Shown: positions 15,174 to 23,257 of the stretch, piece by piece
Layout of the letters: the number at the start of each line of letters is the position of its first letter
Position numbering within the stretch: the first letter of the stretch is position 1
From: CAZCGA01 sp964498075
GTDB taxonomy: Bacteria; Desulfobacterota; Binatia; HRBIN30
Assembly: GCA_964498075.1 (NCBI GenBank)
Contig: CAZCGA010000032.1
Coordinates: 1 to 53,752, forward strand
Reading direction: 5' to 3'
Length of the DNA: 53,752 nt
Made by a program: the position numbers and the translations under genes
The notes under the pieces: generated by a model
The model's input: only the letters and a program-made list of their open reading frames with translations
What the model was told of the DNA's origin: nothing
Database searches by the model: none

Positions 15174-16510
15174 GACGCGTCTCCGAGCACGCGCACCGAC
15201 TGCGCGCTGCGCAGCTTGCCGTCCGGATCCCACTGTCGCCGGACGCGATTCCAGGCGTCGAGGCGCGGCTCCATGGCGCGGAAGTGCTCGGCGCGGGTGA
15301 ACGCGTCCTTGGCGAGGTACACGCGTCCGCCTTCGGCGATGACCGCTTCGTTCATTGCGTCGACGAGCCGCTGCGTGGCCGCGCCCCGATTGGGGAAGTC
15401 GAGCGCGAAGGTGATGCCGGGCTTGGGGAACGAGAGCATTCCCTTGCCTTCGGCGCCGCAGTCCTTGACCACGCACAGGAACGGTGCGCCGCCGTGCTCG
15501 CGCATCACTGCGAGCAATCGGTGCAGCGACGGATCGGGTCCGGCGGCCGGCACGACGCTCTGGTGCTGCGTGAAGCCACGCGAGCCGTAGATGCGGTTCC
15601 AGTTCCGGACGGCGTCGAGCGGGTAGAAGAACGTCTGCGGGTGGATGATGCCGCGCCGTACCGCGGCGCCGTGGCGCCAGTAGTACAGGGCGTTGAACGT
15701 CCGCACCGCCCAGGCCTGCAGGACCCAGTTCGGCAACACGAACGGCACGGCGACCGAAGGCTTGCGAGGTGGAGACTGCGTCGGCGCTTCCGACGGTTCT
15801 GCCCAGCGGCCGCGCATCACGATGCCGCGTCCCGTCGCCACGTCCGTGCTCAGACCGTCCATCCAGCACACCGTGTAGGGCCACGCCGCGCTCGACTGCT
15901 TCAAGACTTCGATGAGCCGGTCGAGGTTGGACACCCGTTCGCTCTCCGCCAAGATCCACGGCGACGGGACGCGCTGCAGCCGGAACTCGACTTCGAGGAT
16001 GTGGCCGGTCAGTCCCATGCCGCCGAGCGTCGCCCGGAACAGCTCCGGCTCCCGCGTGTCGGAGCATTCGATGATGCGCCCGTCGGCGACGCGCAGTGTG
16101 AGGCCCGTCACGTGCGCGCCGAAGCTGCCGTCACGATGATGGCTCTTGCCGTGGACGTCAGCCGCGACCATGCCGCCGAGGGTGACGAACTGCGTCCCCG
16201 GCGTCACCGGTGTGAACCAACCGCGCGGCAGGAACACCTCGATCAACTTCGCCAGCGAGAACCCGGCCTCGGCCCGCAAGCGGCCGGTGGTGGGATCGAA
16301 GGCGATGAGCCGGTCGGCGAGCACCGAAGCGGCGACCCGGTGGTCACCGGACGGGGGCAGAGACGAGTCGCCGTACGAGCGCCCGAGGCCACGCGTCAGG
16401 ACCGCGTCGGCGGCAATGCCCTCGAGGTTTTCCGCGCGTGTTTCCTGGGCGCTGACCAGCGGATAGCGGCCCCAGCCGCTGAGCGTCGTCGGAGGGTGGT
16501 GGTCAACCAT
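15170..16510 (-). CDS. DprE1-like FAD-dependent oxidase
   Basis: A 446-residue VAO-fold flavoprotein. The N-terminal SGWGRYP and RGLGRSYGDSSL (40-51) and the FAD motif DVHGKSHHRDGSFG (118-131, including the His that carries FAD chemistry in DprE1) match decaprenylphosphoryl-ribose oxidase closely. NRIYGSRGFTQHQ and FLCVVKDCG retain the active-site Lys region. The Cys targeted by benzothiazinones in mycobacteria is Ala here (GITFALDFP). The enzyme would oxidise the 2-OH of a polyprenyl-linked sugar for the SDR to reduce. ATG 16510 is chosen because longer frames run into the repeat at 16586-16694. A gulonolactone-oxidase role fits less well. Confidence 0.8.
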   Translation of the reverse strand: MVDHHPPTTLSGWGRYPLVSAQETRAENLEGIAADAVLTRGLGRSYGDSSLPPSGDHRVAASVLADRLIAFDPTTGRLRAEAGFSLAKLIEVFLPRGWFTPVTPGTQFVTLGGMVAADVHGKSHHRDGSFGAHVTGLTLRVADGRIIECSDTREPELFRATLGGMGLTGHILEVEFRLQRVPSPWILAESERVSNLDRLIEVLKQSSAAWPYTVCWMDGLSTDVATGRGIVMRGRWAEPSEAPTQSPPRKPSVAVPFVLPNWVLQAWAVRTFNALYYWRHGAAVRRGIIHPQTFFYPLDAVRNWNRIYGSRGFTQHQSVVPAAGPDPSLHRLLAVMREHGGAPFLCVVKDCGAEGKGMLSFPKPGITFALDFPNRGAATQRLVDAMNEAVIAEGGRVYLAKDAFTRAEHFRAMEPRLDAWNRVRRQWDPDGKLRSAQSVRVLGDAS

Positions 16511-16585
16511 GAGAGTTGGTCTGATGAACCACGACGCGCGCCGAGTCAACCGACCCACGCGCGCAGGGACGTGCGGGTCGCGGCT

Positions 16586-16694
16586 GTAGGGGCGAGGCAT
16601 TTCCGGTGGTTTTCGGGCCGTCGTTCGTTCGTCCGATGCGGCGTACCGGTGCAACCGGCGTTTGCGCAGCGACGGGAAATGCCTCGCCCCTACA
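16586..16694. repeat. 109-bp inverted-repeat element, copy B
   Basis: Same 19-bp terminal inverted repeats as copy A (16586-16604 and 16676-16694), again with exactly 71 internal bases. The interiors are diverged but alignable, notably TTTGCG and GCGACG near the right end. It lies between the divergent DprE1-like and lactonase-like genes. Confidence 0.85.
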
Positions 16695-16753
16695 CAAGAC
16701 GCGTCCCATGGTGTTCAATTCGCGGGTCATCCAGGCTAGAACGGTCGCGAGCG

Positions 16754-17515
16754 ATGTCCGTGCGTCTCTTTGCGATGACTTGTGGTTGGCTGACTGGACC
16801 GATGAGCGGCTTCCTCGCCGGCGAGACGGGTCGCCTGCGCGTGCCGGTGCCCTGCTTCTTGATCGATCACCCGAAGGGCAAGGTGCTCTTCGACACCGGC
16901 CTGCATCCCGCAACGCAGTCGGATCCGGCGGCGCGTCTCGGGTTGGCGGCGCAGGTGTTCGACGTGGACTTCCGATCGGGTGAAGACGTGGCGGCGCGCT
17001 TGACGTCCCTCGAGATCGACCCCGACGCGATCCGTTATCTCGTCAACTCGCACCTCCACTTCGATCACACCGGCGGCAATGCCACGATTCCCAGCGCGCA
17101 GCTGGTGGTGCAGCGTGCGGAGTGGGAAGCCGGGCACGACGCCGACTTGATCCGCAAGAATTATTACGACCCCAAGGATTACGACACCGGGCATGACGTC
17201 CTCATGGTCGACGGCGAGTACGACTTGTTCGGTGACGGGCGCGTCGTCTGCATCCCCACCTACGGCCACACGCCGGGTCACCAGTCGCTGCGCGTCCGCC
17301 TCGACAGCAGAGAGGTCGTGCTCACCGGTGACGCTTGCTACCTGCGGCGCACGCTCGAGGCCATGCATCTGCCGTCGATCGTCTATGACGAGAACGGCAT
17401 GCGCGCCTCCCTGCAGCGCCTGCGGGCGCTGCGCGACGCGGGCGCGCAGATCTTCTACGGCCACGACCCGGAGTTCTGGATGACCGTGCCACAAGCGCCG
17501 CTGGCGATGACCTGA
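16754..17515 (+). CDS. metallo-beta-lactamase-fold hydrolase, AHL-lactonase-like
   Basis: A 253-residue MBL-fold enzyme with the dinuclear metal motif NSHLHFDHTGG, the later His in PTYGHTPGHQSL, Asp in LTGDACYL and the C-terminal His in IFYGHDPEFW. The layout of VPCFLIDHPKGKVLFDTGLHP and the length resemble AiiA/AttM-type N-acyl-homoserine lactonases. Substrate assignment is tentative, since many lactonases and esterases share this scaffold. It stands alone between two repeat elements, divergent from the DprE1-like gene. Confidence 0.7.
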   Translation: MSVRLFAMTCGWLTGPMSGFLAGETGRLRVPVPCFLIDHPKGKVLFDTGLHPATQSDPAARLGLAAQVFDVDFRSGEDVAARLTSLEIDPDAIRYLVNSHLHFDHTGGNATIPSAQLVVQRAEWEAGHDADLIRKNYYDPKDYDTGHDVLMVDGEYDLFGDGRVVCIPTYGHTPGHQSLRVRLDSREVVLTGDACYLRRTLEAMHLPSIVYDENGMRASLQRLRALRDAGAQIFYGHDPEFWMTVPQAPLAMT

Positions 17516-17539
17516 GCGGGTACCGAGGATCGACCGCTC

Positions 17540-17666
17540 GTAGGGGCAACCCCCCGTGGTTGCCCGTCTGGCCCCGTGGTTGCCCGTCTGGCCCCGTGGT
17601 TGCCCGTCTGGCCCCGTGGTTGCCCGTCTCGCCCGTGGCAGGGCAGGCACGGGGGCCTGCCCCTAC
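17540..17666. repeat. GTAGGGGC element with internal tandem array
   Basis: The left end GTAGGGGCAACC (17540) and right end GGCCTGCCCCTAC (to 17666) have the family termini. Inside are four head-to-tail copies of a 20-base unit (17552-17631, ccccgtggttgcccgtctgg). The right end provides the TAG stop of the deaminase gene on the minus strand. Confidence 0.8.
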
Positions 17667-18622
17667 GTCGGAATCTCACCCAGCCCGTTCTCCACGATCT
17701 GCTCGATCTGCGCATCCGAGAACCCCATGCGTGTCAGGTTGAGGATCTCCTCGGACGCGCTCGTGCCGAAGAGCGTGAAGTCGTCGGTATTCACGGTGAG
17801 CTTCACGCCTTGCTCGAACAGGCGGCGCGCCGGATGGTTCTCCAACGCGTCGCAGACGCCGAGCGAGCAGTTGCTGGTCGGACAGATGTGCAGCACCGTG
17901 CCGCGCTCGGCGAGCAGCGCGGTGACCTCCGGGCTCTCGATGGCGCGCACGCCGTGCTGCACAGCGTGCAGGTCGAGCTTCTCGACGCTCTCGCGTACGC
18001 GTTCCGCACCGCATAGCTCGCCGGCGTGCGCCTTGAGCTTCAAGCCGTGATCGGCCGCAAAGCGATACAGCGGAACGAAGTCGTCGAGGTCGCCGGCGCT
18101 CTCGTCGTCGTACAGGTCCAGACTGCGAAACACACCCGTGGCCACCCATTCCTTCAGCAGCGGTGCGACCTCTTCCGCAGGCAGCTTGCGGCTGATGCCG
18201 ATCTCCGGCGCGATTGTGACGCGATCCGCCAGGCGCGCCATCTCTTCCGACAGGATCCCGGCGAAGGCCTCGACGCTGATGCCGATGAACGGCGGCACCA
18301 GCAGATCGAAGCTCATCTCCGCATAGATCACCCCGTCGTCCCGCAGGCGCTCCAATGCGGCGCGGATCAGGGCCTGCACGTTGCTGCGGCCGCTGAGCGC
18401 GGGCAGGAGGTGGGTTTGGATGTACTCGATGAAGGTCGCGAAGCTTCCAAAGACGCGCGGCGCCGGCGGCAGCGGGCGGCCCAAGAGCTGAGCGTACGTC
18501 TCAATCGGTGCCGACAGCAGCCCGTGGCAGTGCAGGTCGGTCTTGGGAACGCGCCGCAGGGCTTCGACATCCCGCGCCGCCAGCGCCTGCCGCAGCGTTG
18601 CCCTCCAGTCGTCGTTCCCCAT
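17663..18622 (-). CDS. adenosine-deaminase-family amidohydrolase
   Basis: A 319-residue TIM-barrel deaminase. Metal and catalytic motifs: KTDLHCHGLLS (two His), LKAHAGELCG (His, Glu), AVQHGVRAIESPE (His), CPTSNCSLG and VNTDDFTLFG (Asp pair). It would deaminate adenosine, adenine or a related purine such as aminofutalosine; the first motif lacks the usual LDGS, so canonical adenosine is not certain. ATG 18622 is followed by GNDDWRATLRQAL. The stop codon TAG coincides with the end of the repeat element at 17540-17666, so the last residues may have been set by that insertion. Confidence 0.75.
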   Translation of the reverse strand: MGNDDWRATLRQALAARDVEALRRVPKTDLHCHGLLSAPIETYAQLLGRPLPPAPRVFGSFATFIEYIQTHLLPALSGRSNVQALIRAALERLRDDGVIYAEMSFDLLVPPFIGISVEAFAGILSEEMARLADRVTIAPEIGISRKLPAEEVAPLLKEWVATGVFRSLDLYDDESAGDLDDFVPLYRFAADHGLKLKAHAGELCGAERVRESVEKLDLHAVQHGVRAIESPEVTALLAERGTVLHICPTSNCSLGVCDALENHPARRLFEQGVKLTVNTDDFTLFGTSASEEILNLTRMGFSDAQIEQIVENGLGEIPT

Positions 18623-18782
18623 GGCTACCCTCCACAGTTTACCGTTCGCCCATCAATGTCCAGAGAAACGACGCCGATGGCGAGCGCGGCGTTTCGACGA
18701 GCGTCCGGTCATCCGGCCTGCCCTCGCCGAGATGCGTTGCGGTGCGGCGCGGTGGTAAGCTGGCGCATCACAAGGAGGCAGC

Positions 18783-19991
18783 ATGCCCGGAGCGCTTGCG
18801 GGGATTACCGTCGTCGAGATCGGCCAGGAGATCCAGGGGCCGTACGCGGCCTTGTTCCTCGCCGACCTCGGCGCGAACGTCATCAAAGTCGAGACGCCGA
18901 ACGTCGGCGACCTGAGTCGCTACATGCCGGTGGCGCTGTTCGCGGGCGCGAATGCGCCGCACGGGAACATCAGCCACTATTTCCTCGCCATGAACCGCGG
19001 CAAGCGCAGCGTCACTCTCGACCTCAAGAAGCCCGACGGCAAAGCGGTGCTCACCCGTTTGCTCGAGCACGCCGACGTGCTGCTCACGAACTATCGTCCC
19101 GGCGTGCTGGATCGGCTCGGGTTCGGCTACGACGAGCTGTCCCAACGTCTGCCGCGACTCATCTATGCGCAGGGATCGTCGTGGGGACCGCAGGGCCCGT
19201 GGGTGCAGCGCCCGAGCCGCGACACGCTGGCGCAGGCCGCCACCGGCATCATGGCGAAGAACGGCTTCGCCTCCGAGCCGCCGCATCCGTGCGGCGCGCT
19301 CGTCGCCGACCACACCGGCGCGCTGACGTTGATGGCCGGCGTGTTGGCGGCGCTCTTCGTGCGCGAGCGCACCGGCGAGGGCCAACGTGTCGACGCGAGC
19401 ATCTACGGCACCATGCTGGCGCTGCAGCCGATGGAGATCGACTTCACCTCCATCTCCGGCAAGGAGACCCGCCGCGCGGGCCGCGGGCATCAGTTCCTGC
19501 AGGGCGTGTGGGGCGCGTTCCCGACGCAGGACGGCTGGATCTGCCTGGCAGGTGTCGATGACAAGCGCTGGCCACGCTTCTGTGAGATCGTCGGTCTCGA
19601 TCATCTCGTCAACGATCCGGAATGCGACAACTTCTCGCGCAACTTTTACGGCGCCAAGATCGAGACGATCTTGGAGGAAGCGTTCACCGCCAAGACCACC
19701 GCAGAGTGGATGACGCTGCTGACGGCTGCGGACATCCTGGCGACCCCGGTGCAGCAGTACCAGGACATCCTCGACAGCGAGCAAGCGATAGCGAACGGCT
19801 ACATCACTTGGATGGATCATCCGCAAATGGGTCGGACGAAGGTCGTCGGCAACCCGATCGCCCTCAGCGACACGCCCCTGTCCCCGCCGGCACCGGCCCC
19901 TGAGCTCGGCCAGCATACGGAAGAAGTGCTGCTGGAGGTCGGCTACTCGTGGCAAGAGATCGCGGCGCTGCGCGAGAAGGGCGTGCTGTGA
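18783..19991 (+). CDS. CaiB/BaiF family III CoA transferase
   Basis: A 402-residue class III CoA transferase. The N-terminal VVEIGQEIQGPYAALFLADLG and KVETPNVGD are family signatures, with the nucleophilic Asp expected in the DLKKPDGKAVL-LLEHADVLLTNYRPGV region, and later HQFLQGVWGAFPT. It moves CoA between an acyl-CoA and a free acid. AAGGAGG four bases before the ATG supports the start. The neighbourhood (P450, F420 oxidoreductase, later ECH and PhyH) fits acid or terpenoid catabolism, but the substrate is unknown. Confidence 0.85.
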   Translation: MPGALAGITVVEIGQEIQGPYAALFLADLGANVIKVETPNVGDLSRYMPVALFAGANAPHGNISHYFLAMNRGKRSVTLDLKKPDGKAVLTRLLEHADVLLTNYRPGVLDRLGFGYDELSQRLPRLIYAQGSSWGPQGPWVQRPSRDTLAQAATGIMAKNGFASEPPHPCGALVADHTGALTLMAGVLAALFVRERTGEGQRVDASIYGTMLALQPMEIDFTSISGKETRRAGRGHQFLQGVWGAFPTQDGWICLAGVDDKRWPRFCEIVGLDHLVNDPECDNFSRNFYGAKIETILEEAFTAKTTAEWMTLLTAADILATPVQQYQDILDSEQAIANGYITWMDHPQMGRTKVVGNPIALSDTPLSPPAPAPELGQHTEEVLLEVGYSWQEIAALREKGVL

Positions 19992-20062
19992 GGATCACGT
20001 ATGTCCATGAACACGCCGAAGGATGAGACTACGCAACCAAAAGGTCGGCCTGACTGCCTGCT

Positions 20063-20091
20063 TTCCACATCCGAGCTGGACGCGGTATAGT
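20063..20091 (+). promoter_or_regulatory. possible leaderless promoter of the Uma2 gene
   Basis: TATAGT (20086-20091) sits eight bases upstream of the ATG at 20100; a weak -35 (TTCCAC, 20063-20068) is 17 bases further up. No Shine-Dalgarno is seen. Confidence 0.35.
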
Positions 20092-20099
20092 GCACAGCT

Positions 20100-20690
20100 A
20101 TGATCGCCGACACCGCCTTCCGCTCCGATGAGCACTTTAGCCAGCAGGAGTTCCAGCGCTGGCTCGATGAGCGGCCGCGATCGGACATCAATCATTACGA
20201 ACTGATCAACGGAAGGATCGTGATGACACCTCCAGCGGGATGGCCGCACGGCCGCATCGACGCAACCCTGGGCGGTCTGTTGAGCGAGCATGTGAGGAGC
20301 TGCAAGCTCGGCATGGTGCTCGGCTCCAGCGCGGGTTATGACCTCCCGTCGGGCGATACCGTCGAGCCTGACATCTCGTTCATCTCGGCGAAGCGATTGG
20401 CCGCCGGTCCTCAGCCGGTCACCGGTCAGTTCCTCCGCATCGTGCCCAACTTGGTCGTGGAGATTCTCTCCCGCGCAACCGCCCGGCGCGATCGAACGGA
20501 GAAGAAGAAGACGTACGAGCGCAACGGTGTCGACGAGTACTGGATCGTCGATCCTGAGCGCCAGACGGTCACTGTGTTTCGGTTGGCCAAGCGCGGGTAC
20601 GAGGCGGGGCGAACGTTCGCTACGGGGAAGGTCAAGTCACGCGTGCTCCCCCGGCTCGACATCGCGGTCGCAGACGTATTCGCCCTCTGA
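20100..20690 (+). CDS. Uma2 family (DUF820) restriction-endonuclease-like protein
   Basis: A 196-residue PD-(D/E)xK-fold protein. Typical elements are HYELINGRIVMTPPAGWPHG, the acid in VEPDISFIS, LVVEILSRATARRDR and KKKTYERNGVDEYWIVDPE. The family is abundant in cyanobacteria and other large genomes, is predicted to be a nuclease, and has no settled role. It sits alone between the CoA transferase and the P450. The -10-like TATAGT eight bases before the ATG suggests a leaderless message. Confidence 0.85.
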   Translation: MIADTAFRSDEHFSQQEFQRWLDERPRSDINHYELINGRIVMTPPAGWPHGRIDATLGGLLSEHVRSCKLGMVLGSSAGYDLPSGDTVEPDISFISAKRLAAGPQPVTGQFLRIVPNLVVEILSRATARRDRTEKKKTYERNGVDEYWIVDPERQTVTVFRLAKRGYEAGRTFATGKVKSRVLPRLDIAVADVFAL

Positions 20691-20743
20691 CAGTGCAGGG
20701 CGACACGATCGTCGAGCTGCAGTGAGAACGCAAGGAGCGCGCA

Positions 20744-21943
20744 TTGGGCCAAGACTTTAGCTTCAACCCGTTCGACGACGCGACGCGGCGCAACCCGTTT
20801 CCGCTCTACGCCCGGGCGCGGCGCGAACATCCGGTCTACCCGCATCCGGGCTTCCCGATCACGTCGGTGTTCCGCGCTGCCGACATCCAGGCGATTCTGA
20901 AGGACCCCGAGACGTGGTCGAATCGTATCTTCCCGCCCGGACTCGATCCCGGCCAGCTCCCGGAGCCGAGCATGCTCGGCCAGGACCCACCGCAGCACAC
21001 GCGCCTGCGCAGTCTGGTCAACCAGGCGTTCACGCCCCGGATCATCCGGCGCCTCGAGCCGCGCATGCACGAGATTGCCGATGCGCTGATGGATCGCGCG
21101 CTGGAGCAGCGTCAGGTGGATTTCGTCGAAGCGCTCACCTATCCGCTGCCGGTCACCATCATTGCAGAGATCATCGGCATTCCACCCGCGGATCGCGAGC
21201 AGTTCAAGCGGTGGTCGGATGAGGCGGTGGAGAATCTCGGCACCGCCCTGTTCGCGCCGCCGAGCCTGGAACGTCTGGAGCGGGTGGGCAAGCTGCTCGC
21301 GGAAATGGGCGCTTACTTCTCGGCGCTCGCCGAGGAACGCCACCGCGCGCCGCGCGAAGACTTACTGACGGGCCTGGTCCAGGCCGAGTTGGAAGGCTCG
21401 AAGCTCACGCATGACGAGATGATTCGCATGTTGGTGCTCATCTTGGTGGCGGGCAACGAGACGACGACGACGTTGATTGGCAACACGGTGATCGAGCTGC
21501 TCGCGCACCCCGCACAGCTGGCGCGTTTGCGCGAACACCCCGACTTGATTCCTTCGGCCGTCGAGGAGGTGCTGCGCTACTCGTCACCGGTGCAGCTGGA
21601 CCCGCGTCGCGCCACGCGGCGTGTGGAGCTGCACGGCCACACCATCGAGGCGGGCCAGATCGTCATCAACTGGCTCGGCTCCGCGAATCACGACGACGCG
21701 GTGTTCACCGACCCGGAGCGCTTCGACATCACGCGCGACGACAACCGCCATTTGGCCTTTGGCTACGGTACGCACTACTGTCTCGGCGCCAACCTGGCGC
21801 GTCTCGAAGCGCAGGTGGCGCTGCACGCGCTGCTGAAACGGACCCGGTCGTTCGAGCGCACCGACGATGCGCTCCTGCCGTTGCACCCCAGCATCGTCTT
21901 CCGCGGGGTGACCGCATTGCCGTTGCGTCTGACGCCGGCGTGA
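20744..21943 (+). CDS. cytochrome P450
   Basis: A 399-residue soluble bacterial P450. I-helix AGNETTTT (236-243), ExxR in SAVEEVLRYSSPV, and the heme loop FGYGTHYCLGANLARLE with Cys346 as the axial ligand. LGQDPPQHTRLRSLVNQAF is the C-helix region. It hydroxylates an unknown substrate and needs an external ferredoxin and reductase, none of which is adjacent. Start is TTG at 20744, supported by AAGGAG seven bases upstream. It converges with the F420 oxidoreductase gene, whose stop is only eight bases away. Confidence 0.9.
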   Translation: MGQDFSFNPFDDATRRNPFPLYARARREHPVYPHPGFPITSVFRAADIQAILKDPETWSNRIFPPGLDPGQLPEPSMLGQDPPQHTRLRSLVNQAFTPRIIRRLEPRMHEIADALMDRALEQRQVDFVEALTYPLPVTIIAEIIGIPPADREQFKRWSDEAVENLGTALFAPPSLERLERVGKLLAEMGAYFSALAEERHRAPREDLLTGLVQAELEGSKLTHDEMIRMLVLILVAGNETTTTLIGNTVIELLAHPAQLARLREHPDLIPSAVEEVLRYSSPVQLDPRRATRRVELHGHTIEAGQIVINWLGSANHDDAVFTDPERFDITRDDNRHLAFGYGTHYCLGANLARLEAQVALHALLKRTRSFERTDDALLPLHPSIVFRGVTALPLRLTPA

Positions 21944-21951
21944 GGCGGCGA

Positions 21952-22830
21952 TCAGTGCAGCAGTGCCGGCGCGAGCGCGCGCCACTGCCGCATCGGCAGC
22001 GCGCTGGGGTCGGGATCGAGCACCTGCAGGCAGACGTGATCCGCGCCGGCGTCGTGATGCGCACGGACGCGCTTGACGATCGCATCGACGGAGCCCCAGG
22101 CGACGATGGCGTCCACCAGACGGTCGCTGCCACCGTTGGCGATGTCGTCGTCGGTGAACCCGAGCCGCTTGAGGTTGTTCACGTAGTTCGGCAGCCCGAG
22201 GTAGGTGACCATGTGACCGCGCGCGATTTGCCGCGCCGCCGCCGCGTCGGTCTCGAGGACCACCGCCTGCTCCGGTGCGAGCAGCGGGCCCTTGCCGAGG
22301 ATGTTGCGGGCGTACGCAGTGTGCTCGGGCGGGACGAAGTAGGGATGTGACCCGGCGGCGCGCTCGGCCGCGAGCTTCAGCATCTTCGGCGCCAGCGCGG
22401 CGATCACCCGCACGGGTTTGGTCGCCGGCGGACTCGCCATGAAGGGTGCGCAATCCATCGCATCCAGATAGGCCAACATGGCGCTGTAGGGCTTGTCGTA
22501 GGAATGGCCGCGCATGCCGACCATCGGGGCGTGGCTCACGCCGATGCCGAGCAGGAAGCGGTCCGGGTAGGCTTCCGTGAGCGTCGCCTGCGCGGCTGCC
22601 ATCGCCATGGCGTCACGTGCCCACATGTTGGCGATACCGGTGGCGACGACGATGCGGCGCGTGCCGGCCAGCAGCAGCGCCGAGTTGGTGAACGCCTCGC
22701 GCCCCAAGGCCTCGGGAATCCAGATGGCGCCGTACCCCAGCGCCTCGATCTCCGCCGCCGCCTCCTGCGCCTTCGCCGCCGGCTGCATGTCGAGGGCAAA
22801 CGTCCAGATGCCTACACGTCCGATGTTCAT
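21952..22830 (-). CDS. LLM-class F420-dependent oxidoreductase
   Basis: A 292-residue TIM-barrel luciferase-like monooxygenase family protein of the F420 type. It opens GRVGIWTFALDMQPAAKAQE and carries GYGAIWIPEALGREAF, GIANMWARDAMAMAAAQ and DRFLLGIGVSHAP, characteristic of the actinobacterial/Binatota F420 subgroup. It probably reduces or oxidises a lipid or terpenoid with F420 as hydride carrier; the substrate is unknown. It lacks F420 biosynthesis neighbours here. Confidence 0.8.
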   Translation of the reverse strand: MNIGRVGIWTFALDMQPAAKAQEAAAEIEALGYGAIWIPEALGREAFTNSALLLAGTRRIVVATGIANMWARDAMAMAAAQATLTEAYPDRFLLGIGVSHAPMVGMRGHSYDKPYSAMLAYLDAMDCAPFMASPPATKPVRVIAALAPKMLKLAAERAAGSHPYFVPPEHTAYARNILGKGPLLAPEQAVVLETDAAAARQIARGHMVTYLGLPNYVNNLKRLGFTDDDIANGGSDRLVDAIVAWGSVDAIVKRVRAHHDAGADHVCLQVLDPDPSALPMRQWRALAPALLH

Positions 22831-22931
22831 ACGGAGCGCTCCTCTTCAAAACTTCAGATTGGGAATAGAAACCACAGACGAACGTGGATGGAAAGGAGTC
22901 CTCCTGCGTTTATGGGTCGCTTTGCTTCCGA

Positions 22932-23237
22932 ATGCGGTTTGTGGAAGTGTTCGGAGGCATGAAGTGCGCGCACGCGGTTCTTCTTCTCGGCGGGTGGTTG
23001 CTCCTGCTTCCACCTCTCGATCCGGATGGTGAATTTGATACGGGAGCGCCATTTAAGAACTGGGATCAATTGCAGGCGTACGACACGGCAACGGAGTGCG
23101 AGCACGGCAAAGCCGAGTGGTTCGGGATTGTATCAAGGAATAAGAAGGCGCCGAAGGAGAAACACGAGAACCAACTCGTCGAAGCTCGCTGCGTTCCCGC
23201 CGAGCACATCTATCCACCCGCGGCGTCGCCCAAGTAG
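22932..23237 (+). CDS. small exported protein with two cysteines
   Basis: A ~101-residue protein. An N-terminal hydrophobic stretch (HAVLLLGGWLLLLPPLD) looks like a signal peptide or anchor. The mature part has WDQLQAYDTATECEHGKAEW and a C-terminal VEARCVPAEHIYPP, a pattern (Asp-Thr-Ala-x-Glu-Cys ... Arg-Cys-Val) seen in many small hypothetical secreted proteins. Start could be ATG 22932 or ATG 22959, the latter with GGAGG only one base away. It opens the lower-GC patch. Function unknown. Confidence 0.5.
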   Translation: MRFVEVFGGMKCAHAVLLLGGWLLLLPPLDPDGEFDTGAPFKNWDQLQAYDTATECEHGKAEWFGIVSRNKKAPKEKHENQLVEARCVPAEHIYPPAASPK

Positions 23238-23257
23238 CACTTTAGGATTCGGCGATC

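Noticed and set aside
14966..16753. Very long open frame in front of the lactonase-like gene on the plus strand
   Set aside because: It is antisense to the DprE1/DprE2-like genes, has low-complexity Arg/Ala composition and runs through repeat B; the real start is ATG 16754.
17552..17631. Four 20-bp repeats that might suggest a CRISPR array
   Set aside because: The units are directly contiguous with no spacers and lie within an inverted-repeat element; no cas gene is nearby.
18026..19561. Long plus-strand open frame over the deaminase and CoA transferase
   Set aside because: The composition is Arg-rich and shows no domain; it is a shadow of two well-supported genes in other frames.
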